Assembly (NCBI RefSeq): GCF_036711975.1
Contig: NC_091968.1
Span: 1,488,001-1,552,000, forward strand
Length of the DNA: 64,000 nucleotides
Reading direction: 5' to 3'
Source: Onthophagus taurus
Lineage: Eukaryota; Arthropoda; Insecta; Coleoptera; Scarabaeidae
In this document: in pieces, positions 11,195-25,600 of the stretch
Layout: the number at the start of each line of letters is the position of its first letter
Numbering within the stretch: the first letter of the stretch is position 1
Translations under genes and position numbers: made by a program
Notes under the pieces: model-generated
The model's input: the letters and a program-made list of their open reading frames with translations, nothing else
Database searches by the model: none
Told to the model about the DNA's origin: nothing

Positions 11195-14100
11195 TGTTAT
11201 ATATTAAGATATAAAATGGTTTTTACAAGTTGTCAGCATTGTCGCGTAACTATAAAATGAGCACCAGTGCAAGTGTCATGGCGACATCGACATCGGTTTC
11301 TGGCAATTAAGTTAAAAACAAAAATAGACACAGGAGCGCAGATAAATGTGATTCCAAGCTACATCTTTAACCAATTAAATTTAAATTCTAAACTTAAGGA
11401 AAGTGTTGCAAATATAACTAATTATGGAGGTAATAAATTAAAAGTAATAGGTGAATGTAGGTTAGATGTAAAAATTGACAATAAACCACATAACATGCAG
11501 TTCTTTGTAATTGACACTCATGCAAATTCAACACCCATATTAGGCATAAAGACAATACAAGAGCTAAGTCTATTGGAGACAATAAATGTAGTGGATAAAA
11601 TGCAATGTAATACTCAAGAAATAGTTCAAAAACATGAAGAGGTATTTTCAGGGCTAGGGAAAATAAAAATTGAGCCATATGAGTTCAAGTTAAAAGATAA
11701 TTATACTCCAGTTGTTGTACCACCAAGACAAGTACCATTTCAATTAATGGAACCTTTAAAAAATGAACTGAAAAAGATGATAAATGACGATATAATCATT
11801 ATCATCCCTTAGTATTAGTAAAGAAAAGTATTGACAGTAATATTCGAATATGTTTAGACCCTAAAAATTTGAATCAGGCAATAAAGAGAGAGCATTATAA
11901 AATACCCACATTTGAGGAACTGACACATAAATTAAATGGAGCAAAAATTTTCACAACACTTGATGCTAATAAAGGTTTTTGGCAGATTGCACTAAACGAG
12001 TCGGCATCTAAATTAACAACTTTCGCAACACCATATGGTAGATATCGATTTCTAAGACTACCATTCGGTTTAGCTTGTGCACCAGAAATTTTTCAAAAAA
12101 CATTTACAGAAGTATTCAAAGACATTCAAGGTGTAAGCATTTATATAGATGATCTGATAATTTTTGCAAAAAATAAAGAAGAACATGATGAAATATTAAA
12201 TAAAGTTTTAGAAAGAGCCAAAGAAAAGGGAGTAAAATTTAACAAAGGAAAATGTAAATTCGCGGTAACTGAAATAAAATATATTGGACATGTTCTAACA
12301 CAAAAAGGTATTAATCCATAAAGTTGAAGCAATTAAAGTAATTCCAATTCCAACTAATAAACAAGAACTAAGCAGATTCTTAGGAATGGTGACTTATGTT
12401 TCTAAATTCATACCAAATTTATCTCAAACAACACACAATTTAAGACAATTGCTAAAGAAAAATATAATTTGGTATTGGACAAGGGTACATGATGAAGAAT
12501 TTAACAAATTAAAGAATTTATTAGTTACAGAACCAGTACTAGCGTACTTTGATGAAAAAGAGTTAATCACATTATCAGTTGATAGCTCTAAATTAGGGAT
12601 GGGTGCAGTTATTTTACAAAAGGGACAACCAGTCAGTTATGCATCAAAATCTCTAGCAGAAACACAGATGCAATATGCTCAAATTGAAAAAGAAGCTCTT
12701 GCAATTCTCTTTGGTTGCCAGAGATTTCACCAGTATTTGTACGGGAAAAAGTTTTTAGTGGAGACTGATCATAAACCCTTAGAAATAATTTTCAAGAAAC
12801 CATTAAACAATTGCCCACTCAGACTACAAAGAATCTTAATAAATCTGCAAAACTATGAATTTGAAGTCAAATATAAACCGGGTAAACTGTTATATTTGGC
12901 AGATGCATTATCTAGAAGCAGTTACGATGATGAACAATTTGATCTAAAAGAAAAAGAAATTGAACTTCATTTAAACCTAATACAATATTCAAAGATAAGT
13001 CCGCAAAGGGATGATAAAATCAAGGAAGAAACACATAAAGATACTGAATTAATAGAGTTATTAAAAATTATAAAAGAGGGATGGCCAGAACAAAAAAAAG
13101 CTGTAAATATATTAGTTAAACCATATTGGTCAGTTCGAGCTGAAATTACAGAAATAAAAAGAATATTGTATAAGGGTGATCAAGTAATAATACCAAGTTG
13201 CCTTCGTAAGGAAATACTAAATAAGTTACACTATGGACATATGGGCATAAATAAAACTATTTTAAAAGCAAGACAATTAATATATTGGCCAAACATTAAT
13301 CATCAAATAATAGATGTGATAAAAAAATGTTATACTTGTGAGAAATTCCAAAACTCGAACATGAAAGAAACAATTATCAACCGAGAATTACCTAGTAGAC
13401 CATGGGAAATATTAGCAGCAGATTTTCTTCATTTTGATGGAAAAGAATATTTAATAATAGTGGATGCTTTTTCCAAATTTCCAGAAATAATTTGTCTCCA
13501 AAATAACACCACTAGTCAAAATGTAATAAAAAATTTCAAAGCAATATTAGCAAGAAATGGAATACCAGATATTTTATACACTGATAACGGACCTCAGTTT
13601 GTTAATCAACAATTTCAAAATTTTTTGCAAAAATGGGAGATTAGACACATAACCAGTACTCCTAATTATCCACAGTCTAATGGTCTAATTGAAAGACATA
13701 TACAAACGATCAAAAAACTAATGAAAAAGGCAAAGGAGGAAGGAAATGATATGTATTTAGTCCTTTTAGAATATAGAGCGACACCTTTGGACAAATCAGT
13801 GCCTTCTCCAGCTGAAATTCTATTCAATAGAAAAATAAAAACTTTGATACTTATTTCTGAAAATCTTTTAAATAATAACCCTAAAAACGAATTATACAAG
13901 AACCACTATAGAAATACTCAAATTATTCAGAATACTTTCTATAACAAAAAATCAAAAGATCTTAATCACCTGAAGAAGGGAGAAAGAGTAGTCGTGCAAC
14001 AAAAAGATAAAACTTGGAAACCGGGAAGAATAGTAGAAGTAGATAAGAACCGTCCAAGATCATACAAAATAACCTATGATGGAAAAGCAGATGTCTATGA

Positions 14101-14661
14101 TAGAAATCGTAAATTCTTAAAGCAATTTAAAGATAACAAGCCGTATATAGATAGGGAAGTTTATGACAACGTTTTTGAACATTATTACAATCTTAATAAA
14201 CCTTTGATTACTAACAATAACAATCCTGTCATTACCAATAACGGTGTTTCGGAAACTCCTGATCTATCTTTACCCAAAAATACTAATAATACACAAAGTG
14301 AAAGTAGACCTGTTCGCATTCGGAAAACTCCTACTTATTTGAGAGACTATGTTAAATAAACCAATAAATTGTAAGTTTAGTTTAAGTATAATAATAGCAG
14401 TAGAATGTTTAGTTTATAGTAACATTGTTTGACTTTGTTCGGTCTTTCAAAAGAAGGGAGATGTTATATATTAAGATATAAAATAGTTTTTACAAGTTGT
14501 CAGCACTGTCGCGTAACTATAAAGTGAGCACCAGTGCATGTGTCATGGCGACATCGGTTTCTGGCAATAGAGTTGTAACCAGTTGTAACGCCTAATGGTA
14601 CAGTTTAATAAAGCAATTAAAATATAATAAAAACAGTTTATTAAATAACCAAAACGTAACA
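11195..14661 (+). mobile_element. Ty3/gypsy LTR retrotransposon, gag-less and broken (fossil)
   Basis: The 3' LTR is 14462-14661 (200 bp, TG...CA). The 5' LTR begins at 11195 and is only partly kept (to about 11310). A 5-bp target duplication, TAATA, lies at 11190-11194 and 14662-14666. Pol parts in order: protease (DTGAQ, near 11330), reverse transcriptase (YIDDLIIF, near 12145), RNase H (about 12550-12900), integrase (HHCC zinc region near 13230-13360, DNGPQF near 13580) and a C-terminal chromatin/DNA-binding tail. Gag is missing. Pol is otherwise well preserved with about two breaks. The comparable LTR parts differ at about five of 115 positions plus one short indel, so the insertion is fairly young. 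Confidence 0.88.
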
Positions 14662-14689
14662 TAATATATTAGTAAATCATAGGAAACAG

Positions 14690-14820
14690 TTGTGTAACGG
14701 TTAAAACCAATAAAATACGGCAGTTTGTTTCAATAAACTACTGTACTATACCTAACAACTGTGTTTGAAATTAACAGCTAGACACCCCTTTAATCGATAA
14801 ACTTTCTACATTTCTACCTA
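14690..14820 (-). repeat. Right arm of an internal inverted repeat
   Basis: Reverse-complement partner of 10965-11095, to the right of the gypsy element and inside the Ginger terminal repeats. Similarity is strongest over 14755-14805. Confidence 0.6.
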
Positions 14821-15233
14821 CGTTTCACGCTCTTCTACTTTTGTTTACCTTATTAGTTGTTTGTCCTTGACTGCACTGCAACAATAGTTAAACTAACCTA
14901 TAAGAAAACCAAGAACAATATGCGATGCTACTGCGGCGCACACGTTTCAACAAGTATAATGCGTTAATCACAACTACCCCACCCTAGCTTATTCTTAATA
15001 CGCCGTCGACTGTAAGACTAATTGCAAAAAGCCTCAATAAAACCTGGCTTTTTAAAGAAACAGTTGTCCACTTTCCAATTGGACTGATGGTTCGTGGGCT
15101 TATTGTAATAAGCCTAAAAAATTTCAGGCTGTTTACAAAATGTGAGATAATTTTCCAATTTGCCGGGCACATTGCAAAATGACGGCGCTTATTGTAATAA
15201 GCCGGATTACGCAATATGCCTACGACATATACA

Positions 15234-16699
15234 ACAAAGATTTCAAAAATTAAATCTATCAATCAAACTAAATCATGTTTGCAAGAATGACCTGTTTTGA
15301 ACGCATAGCCTCCGGGTTCACTAGAGTAACAATTAACTCTTGTTTCTCTCATCACCGCACCACCACTGTTCTATTATTGCATGTCGTACTTGACATCTAA
15401 TATTAATTAATATTTTGAAGAATTAAACGTTAGATCTCTACTCGCACTGTTGTGGAGATGGTTTCTCACAAATCGCTAAAATGGACATAAAGACACTTTA
15501 AATTAAATCATTTGAATGTATCCCAAACTTACAGGAATTATTGATATAAAATAATAAAAATCGACGATCCATCTTTATTGATAATAATTCCCGCTTGAGG
15601 GAATTTTTTAAAGTTAAATTCCCATTTCGAAACATCGACATACGTCTCGAGATTATAAAGAACAAGTATACTATAATTGGATTTTTATAGGTCCCACGGG
15701 ACCGAAACCACTCACGTTCCGATCTGCACTTGTCACCGGGGGCTCCCCTAAAATATCGACACGTACTACATCCAGGCTAAATTTTCAATTTCCCCCACAC
15801 TGCTACGAATCCTTTTTTCTCTCTACCTCGAAACCCCCCGTTTCTCTTTTTCATACAACCTGCAAATCGCGCGCTGTGTGATTCCAACCTGCGATAAGCC
15901 CTTCAGTTATTTCACACCCGCTTCCCCCAATTTCTATCCCAAAAAGGAGTCTCTAATCCGACGACGAAGAAAATTGTCGAGACTTCAAAACTTTCCCTTC
16001 CCTCCGTTAATAATAATAAACTTTTAATATCAGGGGAGGAGGCGATGCGCTCGAGAAGAGACACTGACTTTAAGCCTATTTTAAATGATAATGGAACATA
16101 ATAGGGGTGTTACTTCTCACGGTGGCGTCTTCGGCCTGCGGAAGACGCGATAGCGACTTCGCCGCTCATGCAAATGCAAAGAAAGCGTCTGGACTCACTG
16201 AGACCCGCTTAATCTGGAGGTAGTCCTGTCTGGAGCGATTAATTTAATGAAATCTTTCGGCGGAAACGATTGTCGCTTTTCAAATAAAAATGAACTTCTA
16301 AAATTAGTATAATTAAAAAGATTTTTTTATCGAATTAATCAAAAATCTATAAAGGAAGTTTGATGGAAATTAGGGATTTTGAAGGATATAAAAGTTATCC
16401 TTGAGAATGTAACCATTTTTTATTGCATAGCCAAAAATATAAACAGTTCACAAACTCACAATCATTTAGAACTAACGAACGTCATCTCAAAACCAAAAAA
16501 GAAAATTATATATATAGATACTATCATTGTCAAAGAAATCTTAACACAATATACACTACGTATAAAATCTAAAGGAAAGCAAAAATCGATTCCTTAATTC
16601 CTTATTTTTTTTGTCTCATCCTTACATCATAAAATAAACGTCTCTAACTTTTTTAATTATAAAAGTCAACTTTTTTCATTTTTAACACTCCCCTTTTCC
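15234..16699. other. Gene-free interval downstream of Cbp80
   Basis: No coding region is supported. 15640-16260 is moderately GC-rich. It contains a POU-octamer-like ATGCAAAT near 16169 and a short perfect hairpin GCGTCTTC...GAAGACGC near 16125-16150. These are compatible with a cis-regulatory block, but nothing in the sequence proves it. Confidence 0.3.
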
Positions 16700-19600
16700 T
16701 TACCCTTGTAAAGAAACGAACTGATGGAATATTTCGAGAATATGCGGATCAAGATCCTGAGTAAACAACAAAGTCTCTAATGTTGAACTGTATTTCTGAA
16801 CTTGCTCGTGATGCTATTAAACAAAAATTAAATTAAATCTTGTTTAAGGTTAAATTAAGTTATCTTACCGCCAAAAATACTTGTTGTAACCTCCCAATGG
16901 TCCACCGATACCAATGCGTGTTATAATCCCTCCCATCCGTATCACATCTTACTAAATGTTCCGATAAAATCATAATAAATCGTTGGAAAATAATTAAAAA
17001 TAAATTCTTTTGGTCAGCTTGGGCCGCCTCTAATTTTTCCTCCATCCTTTCAACCATTTCCTCGGTTGGTTTCTCCGTATCGGTTTCATTTTTCGCTTTC
17101 GACGCGGTCTCATCGTCCTCACTTTCACTGGAACTCGACTCCGCGTGAGCCAATTTCTCCCTTGCTTCCGATAACTCACCACCCAATTTAATAACGTGTT
17201 TATTCATTTTTTTAATCGTTAAATGTAAAATCTCCCAAAGATACATTTTCGTAAATTCGGCACCCATCTCTTTCGAAAAAATCCAATTCGCGACTGCCGA
17301 ACACTCAACAATTTGAGTTTTTAACATTTTATCGACAAGAACAAGCATCATTTGTTGGTGGTTGTGCCATAATTCGAACATGTTTTTTAATACGCAAATT
17401 TGAGCCTCTTCTGATTCAGCTAAGATCTAATTTAAAAAAGGAATAACAATAAAATAAGAGAAAAGATTTAAAATTTTTACCTTGAAGACATAGTGGAATT
17501 TTGAAATTACAGCAAAACTATGCGAGAAACTTTTCGAGCCTAAATTGAGTAAAGTTTGAACGAAAACGTCGATTTTTAATGGGTTGAATCGGCTGTCGGC
17601 TTCTTCTTCAGATCGAGGGTTTGGCAAATCTTTAAGAACCCCCAAAACTTCTTCTGGGGTGCATTTTTGCCGGATTGAAATAACCAGTTGATGGGCAGCC
17701 GAAGTTCCTGGTAAACCAGCTGCAAAAAAATTATAATTAGTTAATTATACACAATTACAGTTGAATGTTATTTAAAAAATTTCACTTTTTTCCCAGATTC
17801 CCATTACAGATTAACGTCGGTGTTTCGTCAAAGACAATTGCCAAAGAAAACTTGCGCATACAATGTCAAGATTCAACCGAGCGCATCACCACAAACTCTC
17901 AAACAGTAAACCTAACAAAAACCAGAGTCCACCGCGAAAGTTTCGACGGCGAGCTTTGCCCGAGTTTATGTCTACATTCAAAGTGCATTTCATTGATTAA
18001 GTTTTAATTCGAAGAATTTAAAATTCTTTTAGCATAAAATTTCGAGTTCGAAAAAGTTATGATTTTAAGATGAGGTGCTTTTTAATTATTTATTGTACTA
18101 TAACAGTAAGTATAAAATTAGGCAGGATTGTTTTAATGGATTTGTTATATAAAAAAGTATTTAACATAAAAGAGAAACTCGCCTTTTATTCAATTTTTTC
18201 ACTTTAAAAATAAAAATTTAATAAAGAACTTTCTAAAAAATGAATTATTTCTTTATATAGTTTAGTTATTTTCTTTAAAAATTAAAAAAATGATTTGAAT
18301 TTTACAACAATATCAAAACATGGATGGAAAAGTCCAAGGGGGTAGAAATATTTAATAAGTAAGAGACTTCTTAAATTTCAGTTCGTCCTTTTCTTTTTAA
18401 AACCGGACATTTCGCAAGCAATAATAACCCCACGAGACGAAGATATCATTTACAAAAGAGATACGGAACAAATATTTTCACAACCTTGGGAGAACGGATT
18501 AAAAGAAGCAACGTACAGGGTGTTTATAAAAGAGGGTTGGTTAGAGCCGGGGTTAAAAAACGAATTGCACGTGGCGCCAATTTTGGGCGATAACGTCCCC
18601 ACGGTCCCATTCGGGGATATTTCGATGTTAGCCAGGGGTCAACTCTACCATAACCATGGTAATTTAATTTTCGTGAGGGATAAAAACCTCTACGATTGCG
18701 AAAATTGTCGAATTCAAATCCCACGGAAGAAGTACGGGGATATTTTAACGTTATGGAGTGTTAAAAGAATAAGACATAGAAGAAGTGAAGATAATTTTAG
18801 GTAAAAAATAAATTCTTATTAATAAAAAATAATATATTTGTATTTTCTTTATAGATATGAAGTTGAGTATAAAATCTCGCCGATTTTAGATCGCGTTTAT
18901 GTTAAAAGTAATGGGGAATTTAATTATGAGATTCCCGGGCATGTTTTCTTGTTAAACCAAGATATTAAAGAGTCAAGAAATGGTAATAATCGTTATTATT
19001 TACCTCCGTATCCTTCGACGACGTCCGTTTATTTTTATACGAAAAGGAACGAACGATACACCACCACAACGGTTAAGCCGGATGTTAAATCGAAATTACA
19101 CCAAGAAATTGAACTTTACAATAAGTTATTGAACAGTTTAAAAAATCATCCTACTATTGATACGGAAAATAAAATGTTAACTTCAACAGAAAGAATTTTA
19201 ACTACAACTCCAAGAGTTTTAACAACATCAAGAGTTTTAACAACAACTTCAAGAGTTTTAACAACAACTCCAAGAAGTTTAACAACAACTCCAAGAGTTT
19301 TAACGACAACTCCAAGAATGTTAACAACAACTCCAAGAATGTTAACAACAACTCCAAGAATGTTAACAACCATTCCAACAGTTTTATCAACTCAAATGAT
19401 GTTGTCAACAACTCCAACAATTTTAAAAGCTCCAACAAGTTTTAAAACAGTTCCAACAACTTTAACAACTCTTTTACTAAAAATTTCGACAACAGAAATA
19501 CCAAAAACAACTTCAACAACTTTAAAACCGTCGACGACGAAAAAATTGTTGCCAACGAAAGAAGATTTTTATGATATTTTCGAGACGAAAAGAAAACCGA

Positions 19601-22600
19601 CGACTGTGAGACCAAAAGAAATCGAACAAGTACAAACTCCGCCAGGAAATGATTACATTGCAACAGCTACAGAAAGTTACAACAAAGTTTTTTCACCTCC
19701 AACTTCAAAAACAACAAAATCTACTTCGTTGATAGATAAAATGTTAAAAAGTGTCGAAAAAGATGTCGATGAAGACGGATTTTTAGAGATGACTCGACCG
19801 CTTTGGGTTCCCCCAACTTTGGAGTATCAAAAATCAAAAACTTCAACTCCAATAAAGATTCTAGATGAATCTGGGGATTATTCAACTTCAACTCAATTTG
19901 ATTTAGATTCTGAAACTAAAATTACAGAAAAAACAACATCATTATATAAAGAAATTGATTTGGAAACTTCACCGAAACCGATTAAAATTAATTTAACTTT
20001 AACAAAACAACCTTTAATTAACTCAATACAAGTTAAAACTAAGATTCAAGCTGAAAATAAAATGAATGGGGTGAATTATGATGATGAAGCGGGAAGTACA
20101 ACTTCCATGAAACCTCAATTTATAATAGAAAAGTCTCTTAAATCGGTGGATAAAGTCGAAATGCTCGATTTAATTGATAATATTGAAAATACAACTCAAT
20201 TAGTAGTTGAAACTTCATCTAAAAAGCTACCAACCCAAAAAACTTTATTAGAAAAAGCTTCAACAACCCAACAAACTTTGATTAACTTTGAAACTTTAAT
20301 TACAAATAAAGATGAAGACAAAGTAACAAGTTTAATGGATGAAACTACAAATAAAAGTGAAATTCAACTTCGAAAACATGATGAAACTTCATTTTTAACC
20401 GAAAATTCACTCTATAATGAAAATGAAACGGAAACGAAGAATTTATTAGATGAAACTTCTGCAACAACTCCATTTTTGATCAAAACTTCAATTAAATATG
20501 CTGATGAGTCGCAAATATCGAGTTTAGATGATGAAATTAGGAGTACTACTTCAATTATACAAGAAACTTCAACGAAATCTAAATTTTTAACGAATTATAA
20601 TGAAAATAATACTGAATTGATGAATGAAAAGGATGAATCTTCACCATTATTATTCGATGAAAATGGAAGTACAACCACAACTGAAAAAGTAACTTCATCA
20701 ACACCTTTATTTTTGACCAAAACTTCAATTAAATATGGTGATAAATCGCAAACTTCGCTTTTAGACGATGAAATTAGGAGTACTATTTCAATTAGAGAAG
20801 AAACTTCAACGAAAACTTCGAATTATAATGAAAATAAAGCTGAAGTGGTGAATGAACAGGATCGATCTTCACCCTTTTCTAAAGAAACTTCATTGAAACA
20901 TCAATTTTTAACAAAAACTTCATTTCGAAATATTGATGAATCGAATATGATGAATTTAAATGATGGAATTAGGAGTACAACTTCAATTATGAAGGAAATT
21001 TCAACGAAACCTTCATTTTTAACGGAAGAAAAGAAGAATTTCTTTGATGAAAATTTGACTACAACTTCAATTGAAAAAACGACAACCGAAAAAATTGAAT
21101 CGACATCGGAATTTATAACAAAAACTTCGTTACGTGATGAAATTCCAACTGAAAATGGAATTACAAATGTGATGAATTTAGATGATCGAGAAGCTTTATC
21201 CTTAATTGGAAATTTATCGACCCAAATTTTGGATGAAACTACTTGGATAAATAATCAAAATGATACGTTTCTTGGTACATCCCCGAAAACAACTTCTCAA
21301 ATAGAAGCTACGACTTCAATTATTAAAACTGAAACCCCTTTAATACTTAAAAATCGTTTTAAACCAACGAGAAAACCATCTTTTAAACCGACAACGACCG
21401 AAAAAGTTGTTTCATTCTCTTCGAAACGAACGAAAAAATATAAATTTTCACGACCAACAAAGAATTTTTTGAAAACAACGATAAGAAGTGCAAAAACACA
21501 AAGTACGACAACTACAGAAAAAAGTTTTGTTACCACGACAAAAAGAAAAAAATTTAATATTCCGAAAAGACCAACTGTTAATAAGATAAAAAGTAATCTG
21601 AAAACATCAAAAAATCAAACGATTATTGTTGATAAAGTGGAAACGACAACGGAAAAGAATTATTTAAAACCGGAAAGTGTTAAAAACCCGTTAATAATTA
21701 AAGCGCCAACTCCACAAACACTTCCGGTGCCTTTTACACAGGACGGTCAAGAAATTTTGGATGATATTTTTGGGAAAACATCGAAAACTACCAAGAAATC
21801 GACAACGAAAAGTTTGAGAAGAAAACAAAACTCGGATGTTGATGAATTATTTAATAAATTAAAACGAAAACGATTTATGAAAGAGAATAATAAAAGAATA
21901 CGGATTAAAGATAAAATTAAGGAGCAACAAAATAAAATAAATAATGAAAATATAACTCAATTTAAGGATATAACAACGCAAGAAGGAATTAATATCGAAA
22001 TTGAACCAACCCAAAAAATAATTTTTTCAGATTTTTATGAAGCGTCGACAGCACCAAATTTAGAAATGGACCAAGATATTCCAAATATACTAGAAGTTGA
22101 AACAACGACTAATATTCCTCATAAAAGTGTAACCGAAAAAGTTCCATTTAAAGATGTAAATGAAGTTACAACAATGTTTGAATATGTAACGTCAACAACT
22201 GGATGTGATGAACTAAAAACTACTTCAATTACAACAGAATTTGATGATTATAAAAGTACAACTGAAGGAATAATTACAACGACGGATTTAATAAATGTGT
22301 ACGAAAAGTTAAAAATTAAAGCTACAACTGAAGATGTTTCGGCTGTTTTGGATAATTTAGTTCTATCGGTGTTAAACAATGCGAGGGCAGTTAAATATTT
22401 GGACAGAAAGAAGAGAATTGCGAGAAAAAAGAAAAAGAAGTTGGTTAAAATTAGAAATCGGCCGAAAATGGAATAAATTTAATAAATAAACAATTAATTT
22501 AGTATAGTTAAATGTAAACAAAAACAATTTTATTGTTAATGTTTTAAGATTGTAAATAAACCTTTAAATTCTATTATAAACATTATTATTTACACAACAA

Positions 22601-25600
22601 ATCTAACAAACTTCAGAACAAAACTTCTAAAAGTGGTAATAAACCCAATATAACAAAATGTAAGCTTTGAAGAAGTTATAAGTACAACTTCAATAATGTA
22701 GTAAAAAGCCCTATTTCTGGCTAACTTCTAAAACAATTTTTTAAGTGTTAATATTGGAAACATTTTTTATTGTTCGATTATGATATTTTTTGCCAGATGC
22801 CCGACGTTAAGAGAGTGACTTGTTATTCTAAAAAATATGAAGAAAAAGCTATGCAAAAAGCATTAAGTAAAGTAAATGATGGTGCAGCTGTAAGCACAAC
22901 TGCGAAAAAGTATAATGTTCCTAGGGCTACGCTTCAATTTAGGTTGGGCACAAAATGAAGAAAATTAGACCAGGACCCAAATACAGTACTCTCAGATGAA
23001 GAAGAAAATTTATTAGAATTGTGAGTAAATGAATGTGCAAAAAAAGGGTTTGCTAAACGAAAAATAGACATAAAACTCGCAGTACAACAATTTTTAAATA
23101 ACCGTCCAAGAGACAATCCCTTCAAACAAAATTTACCCGGAGATCATAGGTTTATTATATCACCCAAAATTAACTCTGAGAACAGCAGAGCCGGTAACAA
23201 AATCAAGTGGAAATGTCAGCGAACAAGACGTTAAAAAATGGTTTTCAACAGTATTTAAAAGCAAAAGGGTGGAAAATTTTAGAAGATGAAAACAAAGTAT
23301 TTAATGGGGACAAAACGGGCTTTCTAATGTGTACAAAAGGCAACAAAGCACTGGCAATTATGTTCTCGTTTGGTGCAAACTGAGAAACTACCCCTCCAAT
23401 GGTTGTATATCCCTATAAAAGACCACAACAATTCCTTCAGAAATTGTTGCTTGGAATATCCGATAATGGCTGGATGAAGGCAGAACTATTTTACGAATAC
23501 ATTTCCAATGTATATTATAAATATTTGAAAAAGAAAGGTACTACGTTTCCCGTTATACTTTTCGTAGAGTCAAATCATTTTAATTGCATTGTATACAAAT
23601 GCAACACACATTCTGCAACCTTCAAACGTGTCCTATTTTAAGCCATTAAAGGTACATTGGAAACGAGGGATGCTTCAGTTTAGACAAAGACATCCATTTT
23701 CTCATGTTAACAAAAAGGAGTTTGCATTAATTCTGTTCTTTAAACTACACCACTGTTTGTAGTGGGTTCAGAGCTTTTTTCAAAGATTTTACGAAATGTT
23801 TAGGTAAACGATTAGCTACAACGTCAGATGATGAAACGGTGCAAATAGATGTTAAAAGCATCAGCACTAATTTAGATTATAAAAGATTTGTTGAAATTAT
23901 AGGAAACGAAACATTTAACAAATTGAAAAACGATATACTAATTCCCGCGATGACCAATATTACCAAATATTACTAAGACTTTACAAAGAATTTGAAGCAA
24001 ATATAGAGTGTAATGAAGACCGTTCTAATAGTGAAAATGAATTAGACCAAAATTTACTTACTGAGACTTATTTTAATTGTCAAATGGACCTAGATTAAAA
24101 TTACTATCGATGCTGACCAAAATTTACTTCATAAAAGTCATTGCAATAGTCAAATTACAGTAAATCAAAATAATGTTGTTTTAAACGATGAAAACCAACC
24201 TTCTGATAATAATGATCCAATAGAACAATGTTCAGAAGTAGATATTTTAAATGTGGTGTTTCAAGAAAACAATAATGAGGTTAAAGGTAATTCTGAAACA
24301 CTGTGTAACTATTTACAACGACCAAAAATGCCTGAAAGGCAAAACAAAAGGAACATTCAAAAAATGCCCTATGTAGTGACTTTTTCAACTTTTAAGAAAA
24401 TTGTCAAGAAAAGGAGAACATTTAAAAGGAGAAAAAAGGCAACAAGACATTAAAAAAGGGACTACTACACTAGACCTAGAACTAGAATCATCTGGGTATA
24501 GCCGTCTTGAGAGACGCACGGCTAAACCCTAATATTCCTAGTTCTAGGTCTAATGTTAGTTCTAGTGACAGTGCTAGATAGCGCTAGTTAGCATTAGATA
24601 CCACGGTGTTATGTACTTTTATTGAATTAAAACTAGAACTAACACTAGACCTAGAACTAGAAACATTCGAGTTTAGCCGTGCGTCTCTTAACACGTTGAC
24701 TGCCGCAATAGTTACTAAAAGTCTATCCATTCTGGCCGGAACAATTTTAAAATTAAATAGGCATGAGAATCAACTGGTGCTTCTCATGCTTGTGGAAATT
24801 TTGCCGTGCATCAAGTTATGCTTCTCATGGCAGTCAACATGTTAAGACGAAAACTCAGAATAAGGATTTCTAAACAAAACTTTTGTATTATTAAGCTATG
24901 TTGCATTTTATGTGTGATACTGCAAGTGCACAGTAGTTTCATAACTATGGTTACTGCATTCATATGTATATTGCGATTTATATGAAATTCCCGGTATATG
25001 CGTAATGAACATACATACAGTGTGACCCATTTGAAAGAGGAGCACCCTCGTAAAATTTGTATTTATTATCCGATTTCGACATTTTTTTTTTGAATTGTAG
25101 ACCATAAAAAACTGTATCTTCGGACAATGAATCATGTTTTTCTTAGAAAAGCCAAGGCCTACTTTTTCACTTTTTAAGTGCTAAAAATGAAGAAATCATA
25201 TTAGGAAATTTTTTAGAAAAAATCTGAGTACACCAATGCATTAAGCGCCTTTTGAAATGGGCATATACCAAGTTTCATCAAAAATGGTTAAAATAAAACC
25301 GTTGCAGATAATTGAAAAATATCATTTTTTATGAATTTATTTGATCTGATCTAGTAAACCATAACAAAAAAGTTAATAAAATCCAGACAATAATACAATT
25401 ATATTTTTCAATTATCTGAACGATGTTAATTTGTAACCATTTTTGATGAAATTTGGTACATGCGCATTTCAAACGGCGCTGAATGCAATGGTGTACTCAG
25501 ATTTTTTGTAAAAAATTTCCTAATATGATTTCTTCATTTTTTGCACCTAAAAAGTGAAATAGTAGTCCTTGGAATTTTCAAAAAAAATATGACTCTTTGA

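Larger units (their letters stand above)
8716..15233 (-). mobile_element. Ginger-type DNA transposon carrying a nested LTR element
   Basis: Long terminal inverted repeats: the plus strand from 8716 (TGTATATGTCGTAGGCA...) matches the reverse complement ending at 15233, with good similarity for about 140 bp, including the shared block GCTTATTACAATAAGCGCCG. Between them is a minus-strand transposase with a gypsy-integrase-like core plus PHD finger, the hallmark of Ginger elements. Without the gypsy insert (11195-14661) the element is about 3.05 kb. A matching target duplication was not found, so the outer ends may be off by a few bases. Confidence 0.75.

Noticed and set aside
8716-15233. Polinton/Maverick interpretation of the long-TIR element with an integrase
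   Set aside because: Apart from the gypsy insert it is only about 3 kb, encodes no polymerase B, ATPase or capsid-like protein, and has the PHD finger of Ginger elements.
16379-16597. 72-codon plus-strand open frame in the spacer beyond Cbp80
   Set aside because: AT-driven composition, no domain, no splice or start context, and it lies in the presumed 3' flank of Cbp80.
19146-19438. Antisense open frames reading [14 protein letters not shown] and [13 protein letters not shown] on the minus strand
   Set aside because: They are the mirror image of the TTTPRVL tandem repeats of the plus-strand mucin-like gene and have no independent support.
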